Shown: positions 52,394-62,127, counted from the first letter of the stretch. The stretch: DNA of 64,000 nt from JAJXZP01 sp963787185 (GCA_963787185.1 CAWBCC010000009.1:124001-188000); one strand, 5' to 3'. Numbers and translations are program-made. Notes: generated by a model from the sequence alone, not told the origin.

Positions 52394-53334
52394 GCGATTC
52401 CCCGGGTTTGCCGCCCCCACGTGTCGGGCGGAATCCCGCGGGCCTGATTCTGCTTCGCAAACCCGTCGGAGTGACATCCTTTCAGGCGCTCGGGTCGGTC
52501 AAACGCGCTCTGGGTACGAAGAAGGTCGGCCATGCCGGCACGCTCGACAGATTCGCTTCGGGATTGCTCGTGGTTTTCGTAGGAGCCTACTGTCGTCTGG
52601 CTTCGTATGGAGGGGCGGGCGAAAAGCAGTACCGCGGCCTGATTGCCTTCGGAGCTGAAACGCGGACACTCGATCCGGAGGGCGAGATAGTTGCCGAGGG
52701 GCCGGTGCCCGAGCTCTCCACGTTGAAGACAGCGCTTGGGCGATTCCGTGGAGCGATCCTGCAGCGCCCTCCGCTTTTTTCGGCGATTCACCTCGACGGA
52801 CGCCGCGCCTACGAGCGCGCCCTCGCCGGAGAGGAGCCCGAAATGCCCGAGCGACGGGTTGAAATTCGCGAACTCACTCTGGAATCCTACGAGCACGGTG
52901 TGGCTCGTGTGTACGTCCGCTGCTCCCCCGGAACCTATATCAGGTCGCTGGCGCGCGATATCGCGCTCGCATGCGACACGCATGCTCATCTGGCGGAACT
53001 CGAACGCCTGGCGGTCGGACCTTTTCGGCTGGCAGATGCCTGTGACATCGATAGCTTCGATGCCACCGTTTGCCTGAGGCGCATCGATGCCGCCGCCTCC
53101 GAAGAGCTCGGGCTCGTTCCGTTCGCCATCGGCGCGGACATGGTAAGCAGCTTTTTGCACGGAAGAGAATTCTCCATCGATCACCTCAAGCCCCTTTCAT
53201 CGGCCGCTTTCGGCGAGGGAGGCAGGGGGGCGGTTTTTGATCCGGAAGGGGAACTCCTCGGCATAGTGGAAAGCCGAGCTCGAAGCTTCGTGTACAGGGC
53301 GGTGCTCGAGACTTCGGAAAGCAGGGACTCATGA
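52390..53334 (+). CDS. truB: tRNA pseudouridine-55 synthase
   Basis: Makes pseudouridine 55 in the T-loop of tRNA. The 314-residue protein has LILLRKPVGVTSFQAL and KVGHAGTLDRFASGLL with catalytic Asp53. Usual members have Pro after the Asp; here it is Arg. YRGLIAFGAETRTLDPEGEI, LQRPPLFSAIHLDGRRAYE and VRCSPGTYIRSLARDIA complete the domain. The start is a GTG overlapping the rbfA stop. Confidence 0.93.
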   Translation: MSDSPGLPPPRVGRNPAGLILLRKPVGVTSFQALGSVKRALGTKKVGHAGTLDRFASGLLVVFVGAYCRLASYGGAGEKQYRGLIAFGAETRTLDPEGEIVAEGPVPELSTLKTALGRFRGAILQRPPLFSAIHLDGRRAYERALAGEEPEMPERRVEIRELTLESYEHGVARVYVRCSPGTYIRSLARDIALACDTHAHLAELERLAVGPFRLADACDIDSFDATVCLRRIDAAASEELGLVPFAIGADMVSSFLHGREFSIDHLKPLSSAAFGEGGRGAVFDPEGELLGIVESRARSFVYRAVLETSESRDS

Positions 53335-54116
53335 GGGTTGTTTCCTGGAAGGAATTCGTTTCGAGTCCCTTCGAATTTCGCCCCATCTCCGCCACGGTCG
53401 GAGTCTTCGACGGACTGCACCGTGGCCATACGGCGCTGGTTTTGCGAGTGCTTTCGGACGCGAGCGCTCATCCCACGGTATTCACCTTTCGCGACAATCC
53501 CAAACGATCTCTCCATTCGGGAGCTTTTCATGGCGACCTTTTCACGCCTGAGCAGAAACTCGAAGCTCTCGCCGGGCTCGGAGTGGAAGTCTGCGTACAG
53601 ATTGACTTTTCCGGAGATTTCAGTAAACTGGCGGGGAGGATTTTTCTCTCTCTGCTGGCCGAAAAGGGAGATGTTCGACTGCTCGCCATAGGAAGCGATT
53701 TTCGTTGCGGCCATCGTTTGGATACCGGCGTCGAGGAAATACGGTCATATTACGATCCCTTGGGAATAAAGATCGAAGTTCTCGATCCGGTGCTCTGGGG
53801 AGGGCATCCCATCAGCTCGAGCCGAATCCGCAGAGCGGTGGCCGATGGTAGGTTGGACGCCGCGACGGCGATGCTGGGTCGATCCTACGAACTCGATCTG
53901 CGTCAGGCCCATTACGCGGATTCCGACCGAGTTCGTTTTATGCTCGATGGCCGGCAGGTGGCGCCTCCCTCCGGCGCTTATGACGCCGTCGTCGTCGGAA
54001 AGGGATTCGAGGAACGAGCATCAGCTTCGTTCGATGACCGGTTTTGGACAATCGATGCGCCTGAGGGCTGCAGATTCGAGGCGCTTCGCCTCCTCGGAAT
54101 GGTATCAAGAGTTTAG
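53331..54116 (+). CDS. ribF: FAD synthetase (RibF) with degenerate flavokinase half
   Basis: The N-terminal half is an FMN adenylyltransferase: VGVFDGLHRGHTALVLRV, LAIGSDFRCGHRLDTG and GHPISSSRIRRAVADGRL. At 261 residues it is 40-50 shorter than usual bifunctional RibF, and the riboflavin-kinase signature (G-R-x-L-G-x-P-T-A-N) is not present; only PPSGAYDAVV recalls that domain. The ATG overlaps the truB stop by four bases. Flavokinase activity should not be assumed. Confidence 0.88.
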   Translation: MRVVSWKEFVSSPFEFRPISATVGVFDGLHRGHTALVLRVLSDASAHPTVFTFRDNPKRSLHSGAFHGDLFTPEQKLEALAGLGVEVCVQIDFSGDFSKLAGRIFLSLLAEKGDVRLLAIGSDFRCGHRLDTGVEEIRSYYDPLGIKIEVLDPVLWGGHPISSSRIRRAVADGRLDAATAMLGRSYELDLRQAHYADSDRVRFMLDGRQVAPPSGAYDAVVVGKGFEERASASFDDRFWTIDAPEGCRFEALRLLGMVSRV

Positions 54117-54132
54117 TAAGGAGATAGAGAAG

Positions 54133-54402
54133 ATGGCATTGACCAAAGAGGACAAGGCCCGGGTCGTGCTCGAGCACGGTAAGACAGAGAAGAATACCGG
54201 CTCCACCGAGACGCAGGTAGCTCTCCTAAGCGAGCGCATCAGCATGCTCACCGAGCATTTCAAGGTCCATAAAAAGGACACCAACTCGCGACGCGGTCTG
54301 CTTAAGCTCGTAGGCCAGCGGCGCCGCCTGCTTAAGTACCTGCAGCGCACCGATCTGGCCGGGTACCGTGTGCTCATTGAAAAGCTCGGCATCAGAAAGT
54401 AG
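54133..54402 (+). CDS. rpsO: 30S ribosomal protein S15
   Basis: The 89-residue helical protein binds 16S rRNA and starts the central domain of the 30S. ALTKEDKARVVLEHGKTEKN, GSTETQVALLSERISMLTEH, HKKDTNSRRGLLKLVGQRRR and LLKYLQRTDLAGY are all family motifs. AAGGAG (54118-54123) precedes the ATG at nine bases. Confidence 0.97.
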   Translation: MALTKEDKARVVLEHGKTEKNTGSTETQVALLSERISMLTEHFKVHKKDTNSRRGLLKLVGQRRRLLKYLQRTDLAGYRVLIEKLGIRK

Positions 54403-54407
54403 ATCGT

Positions 54408-54457
54408 CCGCTCCCTGAGCGGAGAGCAAAAGGCCCGGCCGCTTTTGGTTCGGGCCT
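54408..54457 (+). terminator. Hairpins between rpsO and pnp
   Basis: ccgctc/gagcgg (54408-54413, 54417-54422) and aggcccg/cgggcct (54431-54437, 54451-54457), the second followed by attcgtatt, stand in the rpsO-pnp gap. This is where E. coli has its RNase III site and rpsO terminator. It may serve partial termination or processing that controls pnp. Confidence 0.55.
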
Positions 54458-54489
54458 ATTCGTATTGAGTGACAGACAAGAAGGAAAAT

Positions 54490-56739
54490 ATGGTTCACAA
54501 GCTTTCATACAAAATCGGTTCCGAGGAACTTGTCCTCGAAACCGGCCGCATGGCAAAGCAGGCCAACGGCGCCGTGTTCGCAACCTTCGGAGGCAGCGCG
54601 GTCATCGCCACCGCATGCGCTTCGGACAAAGTAACCGAAGGGCTGGATTTCGTGCCCCTTACCGTTGAGTACAACGAAAAATTCTACGCGGCCGGCAAGA
54701 TTCCCGGCGGTTTCGTCAAACGGGAGACGCGGCCCAAGGATCGCGAGATCCTCGTGTCCCGCATCATCGACAGACCCATGCGACCCCTTTTCGACAAGGC
54801 TTTCGGCCGCGAGATTCAGGTGGTTCCGACCTGCATTTCATTCGATGGCGTCAACCCCCCCGACATCATCGGCATCATCGCGGCGAGCGCGGCGGTGTAC
54901 ATTTCCGACATCCCCTTCGCAGGGCCCATAGCTGGCGTACGAGTCTGTCTTTCCGACGGCGAGTACATCATCAATCCGACACACGACCAGATAAAAAAAG
55001 CCAAGCTTGAGATAGTCGTGGCCGGTACGGCCGAGGGCATCACGATGGTGGAAGGGCACGCGGACGAGGCCTCCGAGGAAGAGATGCTCCAGGCGATCGA
55101 GATCGCCAAGAAGCCTATTGCCGACATCTGTGTTCTTATTGTCAAGCTTGGCGAACTTGCCGGCAAGGAGAAACTTTCCCTGGCCCCGCTAAGGGCGGAT
55201 CTCAACCGAAAAGACGAGATTCGCGCCTATGCTCATCCGCTTCTGTCCAAGGCGCTTTTCACCAAGATCAAGCAAGAGCGGGGTGCCGCCGTTCGCGCGG
55301 CGATCAAGGATATCGAAGCTCGATTCGCTGATTCTCTCGGCGACGAGATCCAGAAGAAGCTGTTCGCGGCTCTGATGGAAGATCTGCAATACGAAATTCT
55401 TCGCAGTGGCATATTGGACAGGGGCCTTCGCGTAGACGGGCGCGGTCTCGAGGATATAAGGCCCATAACCTGCGAAGTGGGCGTCCTTCCCCGCACCCAT
55501 GGTTCTGCGCTTTTCACTCGAGGAGAGACCCAGGCTCTCGGAGTGACGACCCTGGGCACGGTATTCGACGAGCAAATACTAGACGACATCGAGGGCGATC
55601 GTCGCGACCGGTTTATGTTGCACTACAATTTTCCGCCCTTTTCCGTCGGCGAAGTCGGCCGTCTGGGCACGGGTCGCCGCGAGATCGGACACGGCCATCT
55701 CGCACGCCGCGCGATCGAGGCGGTGCTTCCGCCCAAAGAAAAGTTCCCTTATACCATCCGCGTGGTCTCTGAGGTTCTAGAGTCCAATGGCTCGTCCTCC
55801 ATGGCTACGGTCTGCGCGGGTACGCTTTCCCTCATGCAAGCCGGTGTCCCCCTCAAGATGCCCGTCGCAGGCATCGCGATGGGCCTCATAACCGACGGAG
55901 CGCGCTACGCCGTGCTCTCCGACATCCTCGGCGACGAGGATCATCTCGGCGACATGGACTTCAAAGTGGCCGGCTCTACCAAGGGTATCACCGGCTTTCA
56001 GATGGACATCAAAATCGCCGGCGTATCGAGCGAGATCCTTACCAAGGCTCTCGATCAGGCTCGCCGCGGTCGACTCCACATTCTCGGCATCATGGAAAAA
56101 ACCATCGCCGAACCGGCCGCCGATATCTCCGAGTTCGCACCCAAGGTCGTTTCAGCCAAGATCGATCCTGAAAAGATCGGCGCCATCATAGGTCCGGGCG
56201 GAAAAAACATTAAGATGCTCTGCGAACGGTACGGCGTCCAAATCAACGTCGATGAGGACGGGTCGGTGACCATTTACGGGAAGAATCAAAAGGCCGCCTA
56301 TGAGGCAAAAGATGCGGTCATGGGCATCGCGGAAGATCCCGAGGTAGGACGCATCTACGACGGCGTGGTCAAACGGGTCATGGACTTCGGCGCCTTTATC
56401 GAGATACTTCCCGGCAAGGAAGGTCTGTGCCACATATCCCGGTTGGCCAAGACGAGGGTTGAGCACGTGACGGATGTCGTTCACGAAGGCGACAAGGTCA
56501 AGGTTAAGCTGCTCGAGATCGACCGACTTGGACGCCTCAATCTTGCTCATGTCGATTCCCTCGACGAAAACGGCAATAGCCCGATGCCCGAACATCGCGA
56601 GGATACGCGTCGCGAGGATACGCGTCGCGAGGATACGCGTCGCGAGCCGAGTTCGGGCGAACGGCGTCCGTTCGGCAGCCGTCCTCACGGCGAGGATCGG
56701 AATGATCACGGTCGGAGGGACGACTTCCGGAGACGCTAG
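54490..56739 (+). CDS. pnp: Polyribonucleotide nucleotidyltransferase (PNPase)
   Basis: 3'-5' phosphorolytic RNase, 749 residues. Two RNase PH domains: LETGRMAKQANGAVFATFGG and RLGTGRREIGHGHLARRAIE with DILGDEDHLGDMDFKVAG (catalytic Asp pair). A KH domain (IGAIIGPGGKNIKMLCERYG) and an S1 domain (YDGVVKRVMDFGAFIEILPG) follow. The tail repeats RREDT and ends in an Arg/Asp-rich run. The ATG at 54490 follows AAGGAAA, and starts upstream lack support. Confidence 0.97.
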   Translation: MVHKLSYKIGSEELVLETGRMAKQANGAVFATFGGSAVIATACASDKVTEGLDFVPLTVEYNEKFYAAGKIPGGFVKRETRPKDREILVSRIIDRPMRPLFDKAFGREIQVVPTCISFDGVNPPDIIGIIAASAAVYISDIPFAGPIAGVRVCLSDGEYIINPTHDQIKKAKLEIVVAGTAEGITMVEGHADEASEEEMLQAIEIAKKPIADICVLIVKLGELAGKEKLSLAPLRADLNRKDEIRAYAHPLLSKALFTKIKQERGAAVRAAIKDIEARFADSLGDEIQKKLFAALMEDLQYEILRSGILDRGLRVDGRGLEDIRPITCEVGVLPRTHGSALFTRGETQALGVTTLGTVFDEQILDDIEGDRRDRFMLHYNFPPFSVGEVGRLGTGRREIGHGHLARRAIEAVLPPKEKFPYTIRVVSEVLESNGSSSMATVCAGTLSLMQAGVPLKMPVAGIAMGLITDGARYAVLSDILGDEDHLGDMDFKVAGSTKGITGFQMDIKIAGVSSEILTKALDQARRGRLHILGIMEKTIAEPAADISEFAPKVVSAKIDPEKIGAIIGPGGKNIKMLCERYGVQINVDEDGSVTIYGKNQKAAYEAKDAVMGIAEDPEVGRIYDGVVKRVMDFGAFIEILPGKEGLCHISRLAKTRVEHVTDVVHEGDKVKVKLLEIDRLGRLNLAHVDSLDENGNSPMPEHREDTRREDTRREDTRREPSSGERRPFGSRPHGEDRNDHGRRDDFRRR
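56596..56640. repeat. 15-base tandem repeat in the pnp tail
   Basis: Three perfect units of cgcgaggatacgcgt code for the repeated REDTR residues of the PNPase C-terminus. Confidence 0.9.
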
Positions 56740-56740
56740 A

Positions 56741-58042
56741 GTGAACACCGTGCTGCGGCTCCCCCGCGGGGCCGCATTGGCGGCCGAATACGCGGCGGGA
56801 TCGCACTCTTTCGCCGCGGGCTTCTGGTTCCCTATCGGGTCGAGACACGAAGCCGCGCATGAGCGCGGTTTCGTGCATTTCGTCGAGCACATGACCTTCA
56901 AAGGCACGGCCCGTCGATCCGCCGGCATCCTTTCCCGCGAGATCGATCGGGTGGGCGGATTCATGAACGCTTTCACCGATCGCGACTCGATCTGCCTGCA
57001 TTGTCTCGTCCCCGGTTCGCAGTGGCGTCTCGCGCTGGATATCCTGGCGGACATGGCCTTTTCTTCCCTCTTCGACCTTGACGAGTTCGAACGGGAGCGG
57101 GAGGTAATCGTAAGCGAGATTCTATCGGCGCGGGATGATCCGGAGGAGAGTGCCCACGACGAGTTTCTTTCGGCTATTTGGTCAGGCGATCCCATGGCGC
57201 GAAAGATCACGGGCGAGCCCGAAGATCTGGCCTCGGTTACCAGAGAAGCGTTATATTCATTTTATCAGAATAATTTCGAACCCAGCAATCTCATCGTAAC
57301 GGCGGCGGGTCCGGTGGATCCCTCCGATGTGGCCTTCGAGCTTTCGGAGCTTCTGGCTTCACCGAGCTTCGATGGTCGAATCACCGCTGCGCCCCGGGCG
57401 GAGTTCTCGCCGCGCTTCGCGGCCGTCCGCGAATATCGAAAGGCGTCCATCGGGCAGGTCAACTACTTCGAAGCCGCGCAGCTCGACCCGCCATTTTCAT
57501 CTGCGGATTATTACGCCTTCGCGGCCTTGAACGGTGCCATAGGCGAGGCGACGAGCTCTCGGCTCTTCCAGTCGCTTCGCGAAGAACAGGGGCTCTGCTA
57601 TTCGGTATATTCTACCTTTTCGCTCGGCAAGAGCGAATGCCTCTGGCTTGCCTCGGCAAACGTCTCTCTCGGAAAGCTACCGCGGCTCGCCGCCGAGATG
57701 GGGCGCATTTTGGGTGACCTTGGAGAGGGATCGCTTTCAGATGAGGAATGTAACGAAGCGCGCTCCAGACTTTCCGGTTCGTTCGCGATCGCGCTTGACG
57801 ACCCCGATTTCAGAATGCGCCGGCTGGCCCGCCAAATACTCTTCTCCGAATCCTGGCTGACGACGGAAGAGACGCTCGAAACCATACGGAATCTCGATTC
57901 CGAAAGCATAGATGCCGCGCGCCTCAGGCTCTTTTCGGGAAGGCCGCGGGCGTGTTTCGCCTATGGCAAGAGGACCGCCACCGTTGCAGCGGCCCTAGGG
58001 CTCAATGTCGTCGATGGTCCGGCAGGAGGACACGATGTCTGA
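56741..58042 (+). CDS. M16-family zinc metalloprotease
   Basis: Insulinase/mitochondrial-processing-peptidase family protein of 433 residues. The inverted zinc motif is HFVEH (His46, Glu49, His50), and the distal Glu is in EREREVIVSEI near residue 122. The second, inactive half contains QGLCYSVYSTF and the usual strand pattern. It starts at a GTG one base after the pnp stop, with GGAG eight bases upstream. No signal peptide, so probably cytoplasmic. M16 genes are often found after pnp. Confidence 0.9.
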   Translation: MNTVLRLPRGAALAAEYAAGSHSFAAGFWFPIGSRHEAAHERGFVHFVEHMTFKGTARRSAGILSREIDRVGGFMNAFTDRDSICLHCLVPGSQWRLALDILADMAFSSLFDLDEFEREREVIVSEILSARDDPEESAHDEFLSAIWSGDPMARKITGEPEDLASVTREALYSFYQNNFEPSNLIVTAAGPVDPSDVAFELSELLASPSFDGRITAAPRAEFSPRFAAVREYRKASIGQVNYFEAAQLDPPFSSADYYAFAALNGAIGEATSSRLFQSLREEQGLCYSVYSTFSLGKSECLWLASANVSLGKLPRLAAEMGRILGDLGEGSLSDEECNEARSRLSGSFAIALDDPDFRMRRLARQILFSESWLTTEETLETIRNLDSESIDAARLRLFSGRPRACFAYGKRTATVAAALGLNVVDGPAGGHDV

Positions 58043-58475
58043 GCTGAGGGTTCGGTTTATGTCGCTTCCGAATGCCCAGGCGCCGGAGTACAAGAGCTCA
58101 GGCTGCTCGGGCGCGGATCTGCGCGCTTTGATCCCGGAGCCGCTATGTCTCGCGCCCGGATCGCGCGCGGCAATTTCCACAGGCATCAGCATCGAACTTC
58201 CGACCGGCTACGAAGCCCAGGTACGACCTCGATCGGGCCTCGCGCTCGATCACGGCGTCACATGTCTCAATTCTCCCGGTACAATAGATGCGGACTACCG
58301 CGGGGAAATCAAAGTGATACTCGTCAACCTGGGTTCGGAACCATTCACGGTCAGGACTGGAGATAGGATCGCACAACTCGTCATAGCGCCGGTTTCACAC
58401 GCTTCTTTCGAAATCGCGGGATCGCTCGATTCCACCGAGCGAGGTTCGGGCGGTCTCGGCTCGACGGGGCTTTGA
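58035..58475 (+). CDS. dut: Deoxyuridine 5'-triphosphate nucleotidohydrolase
   Basis: Hydrolyses dUTP to dUMP, keeping uracil out of DNA. The 146-residue trimeric dUTPase has all five motifs: SGCSGADLRAL, RPRSGLAL, CLNSPGTIDADYRGEIKVIL (catalytic Asp), DRIAQLVIAPV and ERGSGGLGSTGL. AGGAGGA precedes the ATG, and the start overlaps the M16 gene by eight bases. Confidence 0.96.
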   Translation: MSELRVRFMSLPNAQAPEYKSSGCSGADLRALIPEPLCLAPGSRAAISTGISIELPTGYEAQVRPRSGLALDHGVTCLNSPGTIDADYRGEIKVILVNLGSEPFTVRTGDRIAQLVIAPVSHASFEIAGSLDSTERGSGGLGSTGL

Positions 58476-58478
58476 GAT

Positions 58479-59802
58479 ATGGATTATCGCGCGAAGTCCT
58501 CCGGCGCAGCCTGTCGCGCGCCGGAGCGAGCCTCGAGGCCGCATTTTCTGCGTATCCACATATATGTCGCACGTGAGTTTCTTTTTGGTTTCGTCGTTTG
58601 TTTTCTGTTCTTCTTTTCGGTGTTTTTCGTCAATCAGATACTCCTCATGGCAGAAGACATACTCTCGAAGAAGGCTCCTCTCCGCGATGTTTTGCTGCTT
58701 CTTCTCTACGCGACACCTTCGATATTGGCGATGTCTTTTCCTTTCGCTTCGCTCGTCGGGTCTCTCATGGCGGCCGGCCGTCTCTCCTCGGACAACGAGA
58801 TGCTTGCACTGCTGGCTTCCGGAGTACCCTTCGCGCCGCGTATTCCTGCCTTTCGCGCTGCTCGGCCTGCTCTTTTCTCTGGGGTCCTTCGTTATGAACG
58901 ATTATTTTCTGCCCCTGGGAACCATTGAGTTCGGGAAGCTGTACAGAAGGCTTTTGACTAGCACTCCGGCGCTCGAGCTCAAGCCCTACTCCGTCAGCCG
59001 ATATCGCGATATTTCGGTGATCACAGGGGCCGCCGTGGGCGGAGAACTCGACGATTTGCTCATTTTCGATCGCAGCGTCGAGGGCGATTCGCGTGTGATA
59101 TCTGCCAAGCGAGGTAAGCTTTCTTCGGACGTCGGGAGCGATGACGTCATTTTGCACCTCGACGATGTCTGGGAGCAGACAGTCAAACGCGATAAGAGCG
59201 ACAGCTTCGACTGGTCGCGTGCGGACACGATGCGGTATCGCTTGAGTCGACGCGAAGCGGACGAGGAGCAGACGAGCGTCGGACCGCGCGATATGTCTTC
59301 GACCGATCTGGCCCAAGTCATAGCCGAAAAGCAGAGGGCTCTAGACGCCCGCATCGAAGAACAGAAGCAGGAACTCCTATCGGCACGTTCGAGACTCTAT
59401 GACGATTACCAGGCTGAGCTTGCCGCCGACGTTCCATGGCCCAGTGCCGGCCAAGCTCTCGAGAACGATATGTCTTCCATTCGCACGCTCCTTTCGCCCA
59501 TCGAAGATCACAGCCTGCAAGTATACCGCCTCGAACTTTACAAAAAATACTCGATACCATTTGGCGCCTTTTTTTTCGTATTTCTGGCCTTTCCCCTCGG
59601 TCTCGGCGCGAAACGATCAGGGCGCTCGGTAGGCTTCGGCTTGGGCATGCTGATCTCGGTTCTGTATTGGGCCTTTCTTTTGGCCGGACAGACGCTGGGG
59701 ACGCGTCTGGAGTGGTCCCCCTTCTGGGCGATGTGGTTCCCCGACTCCCTGGTGTTCGCGGCGGGTCTCGTTCTATGGATCCGGCGCTTGGATAGAGGCT
59801 GA
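58479..59802 (+). pseudogene. lptF: LptF/YjgP-type permease with a one-base frameshift
   Basis: Inner-membrane part of the LptB2FG exporter that sends lipid (LPS or an equivalent) to the outer membrane. The N-terminal part reads from 58479 (YVAREFLFGFVVCFLFFFSV, then MLALLASGVPFA) and the rest in the next frame (RVFLPFALLGLLFSLGSFVM to LVLWIRRLDRG). Dropping one C at 58836 or 58837, inside gcgccgcg, gives an unbroken 440-residue protein of normal family length and pattern. Membrane segments lie at both ends with a periplasmic domain between. It may be a sequencing error, a real mutation or programmed frameshifting. lptG follows after five bases. Confidence 0.85.
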
Positions 59803-59807
59803 ATACC

Positions 59808-60893
59808 GTGCGCCGCATAGCAACGTTGAGATTCTACCTGCTCCGTTCTTTCTTTTCGGCATTGGGCGCAGCGATCGTCCTATTTGCCTTGATTCTCGAG
59901 CTCGTCGATCTTTTCGGCAGCCTTTGGCGTTATCTGGCGCTCGGAGTTCCTTTGTTTTCCATTCTGCACGTAATGCTCCTCTATCTGCCCGCGAGTGTTT
60001 CGAATTCCCTTCCCATAGCTTTGCTGTTCGCGGCGGCTCTCAGTCTGGGAAGCCTGTATGCGAATAATGAACTCACTATCATCTTCGGTTCGGGTGTCTC
60101 CTTGGCGCAATTTTTGATGCCGCTCTTCTTTGTGGCCGGACTTCTATGTCTTTTGAGCTTTTTCTTTGACGATCGCGTGGTTCTGAAGACTCTCAGGGAG
60201 AAAAACGAGTACTCGAGTCTCCTACTCAAACAAAAGCCTTCGCTCAGCAACTCCGATGTGACGGTCATCTCCAAGGAGGGGCGTATCGTCTATCGCGTCG
60301 ACTACTATGACGATCAGGCTCAGGTCATTTCGGGCGTAACCGTCGTGGAGCGTGATTCCGAAGGCCGTCCTACCGAGCGGGTTGAGGCGGCTACCGCCCG
60401 TTGGGAGGGCGGTCGATGGGTTTTCGGCGGTGTTCGACTCTTCGATCTGCGGTCCGACGGTTCCTGGGGCGAGGAATCTTTTGACAGCTGGGAGGAACCC
60501 AATCTGAACGAGCCCCCCGACGCATTTAAGAGCCAAAATAGGGATCTCGTCGAGATGAGTCAAAGAGAGCTGGGAACCTATGTCGAATTTCTGCGAAACG
60601 CGGGGCTTCCCTATGCAGCGGCCCTCGCCGAGCGCCATAAGCGATTTGCCTTCGCTTTTACGCCCTTCATCGTCGTCCTTTTGGCCGGCGCAGTAGGAGG
60701 GCGCTACCGGAAGAATGTTCTTCTGATGAGTCTGCTTGCGAGTCTTCTCGCGGCCACCGGCTATTATGTCGCACAAATGGTTTCGATGCTGCTGGGAAAG
60801 ACAGGCGTCGTGGATCCCCGAGTCGGCGCTTGGGCTCCGCTTGCGATCTTCGCGGCCGCGGGCTATCTGATGTTTCGACACGCGCGAACCTAG
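59808..60893 (+). CDS. lptG: LptG/YjgQ-type permease
   Basis: Second permease of the lipid exporter, 361 residues. Three hydrophobic segments at the N-terminus (SFFSALGAAIVLFALILELV; VPLFSILHVMLLYLPASVSN; LFAAALSLGSLYANNELTII), a periplasmic beta domain, and three segments at the C-terminus (AFTPFIVVLLAGAVGGRYRK onwards). NELTII with ALSLGSL matches the family's conserved coupling-helix region. Start codon GTG, five bases after lptF. Confidence 0.9.
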   Translation: MRRIATLRFYLLRSFFSALGAAIVLFALILELVDLFGSLWRYLALGVPLFSILHVMLLYLPASVSNSLPIALLFAAALSLGSLYANNELTIIFGSGVSLAQFLMPLFFVAGLLCLLSFFFDDRVVLKTLREKNEYSSLLLKQKPSLSNSDVTVISKEGRIVYRVDYYDDQAQVISGVTVVERDSEGRPTERVEAATARWEGGRWVFGGVRLFDLRSDGSWGEESFDSWEEPNLNEPPDAFKSQNRDLVEMSQRELGTYVEFLRNAGLPYAAALAERHKRFAFAFTPFIVVLLAGAVGGRYRKNVLLMSLLASLLAATGYYVAQMVSMLLGKTGVVDPRVGAWAPLAIFAAAGYLMFRHART

Positions 60894-60983
60894 GAGGCCC
60901 CCGAAAGAGGCCGCCGAGTCTTTTTTCAGCGGCCCGACGATTGCTGCCGCAACTGAAATCTTATTTGGAAGGTAAGGCGCTGG

Positions 60984-62123
60984 ATGCCCCAATCGGGAAT
61001 TTTCTTCGAAGGTACTCTTGACAAGGAAAGTCGTGCTCGGACCGGCACCGTCATTCTACCACATGGAAGGGTGAACACGCCGGTCTTCATGCCTGTAGGA
61101 ACGAACGCGACGGTCAAAGCCATAGAACCGGAAGCCCTATCCGAAATCGGCTTTCCCATCATACTGGCCAATACCTACCATCTTTATCTCAGACCGGGAC
61201 ATGAAGTGATTCGGGAGGCGGGTGGGCTGCACGGCTTTACGGGCTGGCGCGGCAATTTTCTTACCGATTCGGGCGGATTCCAGATATTCTCGCTGGCACC
61301 TTTTCGCAAACTGAGCGACGAGGGCGTCCGTTTTCGATCGCACATCGACGGCGCAAATCTCTTTCTTTCTCCCGAGGACGTCGTCGACGTCCAAGCAGCT
61401 TTCAACAGTGACGTCCAAATGCAATTAGATGTCTGCGCGCCATGGGGCGCAGACGAGAAGGAAGCGAAGCGGGCTCTGAGGCTGACTACCGAATGGGCAC
61501 GTCGCGCCAAGGCACGGTGGATCGAGCAGGGGGATGAAGGCTATCACGGAGAACTCTTCGGAATCATACAGGGTAATTTTTTCAAAGAGCTGCGCATCCA
61601 GAGCGCAGAGGAGATACTTTCATTCGATCTGCCCGGCATAGCCATCGGGGGCTTGTCCGTCGGCGAACCCTTCGAAGTTTTCGCGGATTACCTCGCGCAA
61701 ACCGCATCAATGCTTCCCTCCTCCAAGCCGCGCTACCTCATGGGAATAGGGACGCCGGAATACATCCTCGAGGCCGTCGAAAACGGAATCGATCTCTTCG
61801 ATTGCGTTTTTCCGACTCGCACGGCGCGGAACGGCCAGTTGTTTACCCTATCGGGCCCCATTTCCATAAAGAAGGCGCAGTACGAACGCGACTTCGCTCC
61901 TCCGGATCCGCATTGCACCTGTCGTGTTTGCCGAAATCATAGCCGCGCGTACCTGCGTCATCTTTTCAAAAGTGGAGAAATACTCTATGCGATGTTGGCG
62001 ACATACCATAATCTGTACTTTCTCCACGATTTGGTTCGGAAAATCAGGTTCAGCATCGATCATGGGGAGTTCATGACGTTCAAGCGCGATTTCCTCGGGA
62101 CCTATCGCGGTGGTCTTTCCTAG
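60984..62123 (+). CDS. tgt: tRNA-guanine transglycosylase
   Basis: Exchanges G34 for preQ1 in queuosine biosynthesis. The 379-residue barrel has TDSGGFQIFSLAPFRKLSDE (catalytic nucleophile Asp), YLMGIGTPEYILEAVENGID, FDCVFPTRTARNG and the zinc site HCTCRVCRNHSRAYLRHLF. GGTAAGG lies eight bases before the ATG. The preceding 90 bases contain ggccg-type inverted sequences but no clear terminator. Confidence 0.97.
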   Translation: MPQSGIFFEGTLDKESRARTGTVILPHGRVNTPVFMPVGTNATVKAIEPEALSEIGFPIILANTYHLYLRPGHEVIREAGGLHGFTGWRGNFLTDSGGFQIFSLAPFRKLSDEGVRFRSHIDGANLFLSPEDVVDVQAAFNSDVQMQLDVCAPWGADEKEAKRALRLTTEWARRAKARWIEQGDEGYHGELFGIIQGNFFKELRIQSAEEILSFDLPGIAIGGLSVGEPFEVFADYLAQTASMLPSSKPRYLMGIGTPEYILEAVENGIDLFDCVFPTRTARNGQLFTLSGPISIKKAQYERDFAPPDPHCTCRVCRNHSRAYLRHLFKSGEILYAMLATYHNLYFLHDLVRKIRFSIDHGEFMTFKRDFLGTYRGGLS

Positions 62124-62127
62124 GAGA

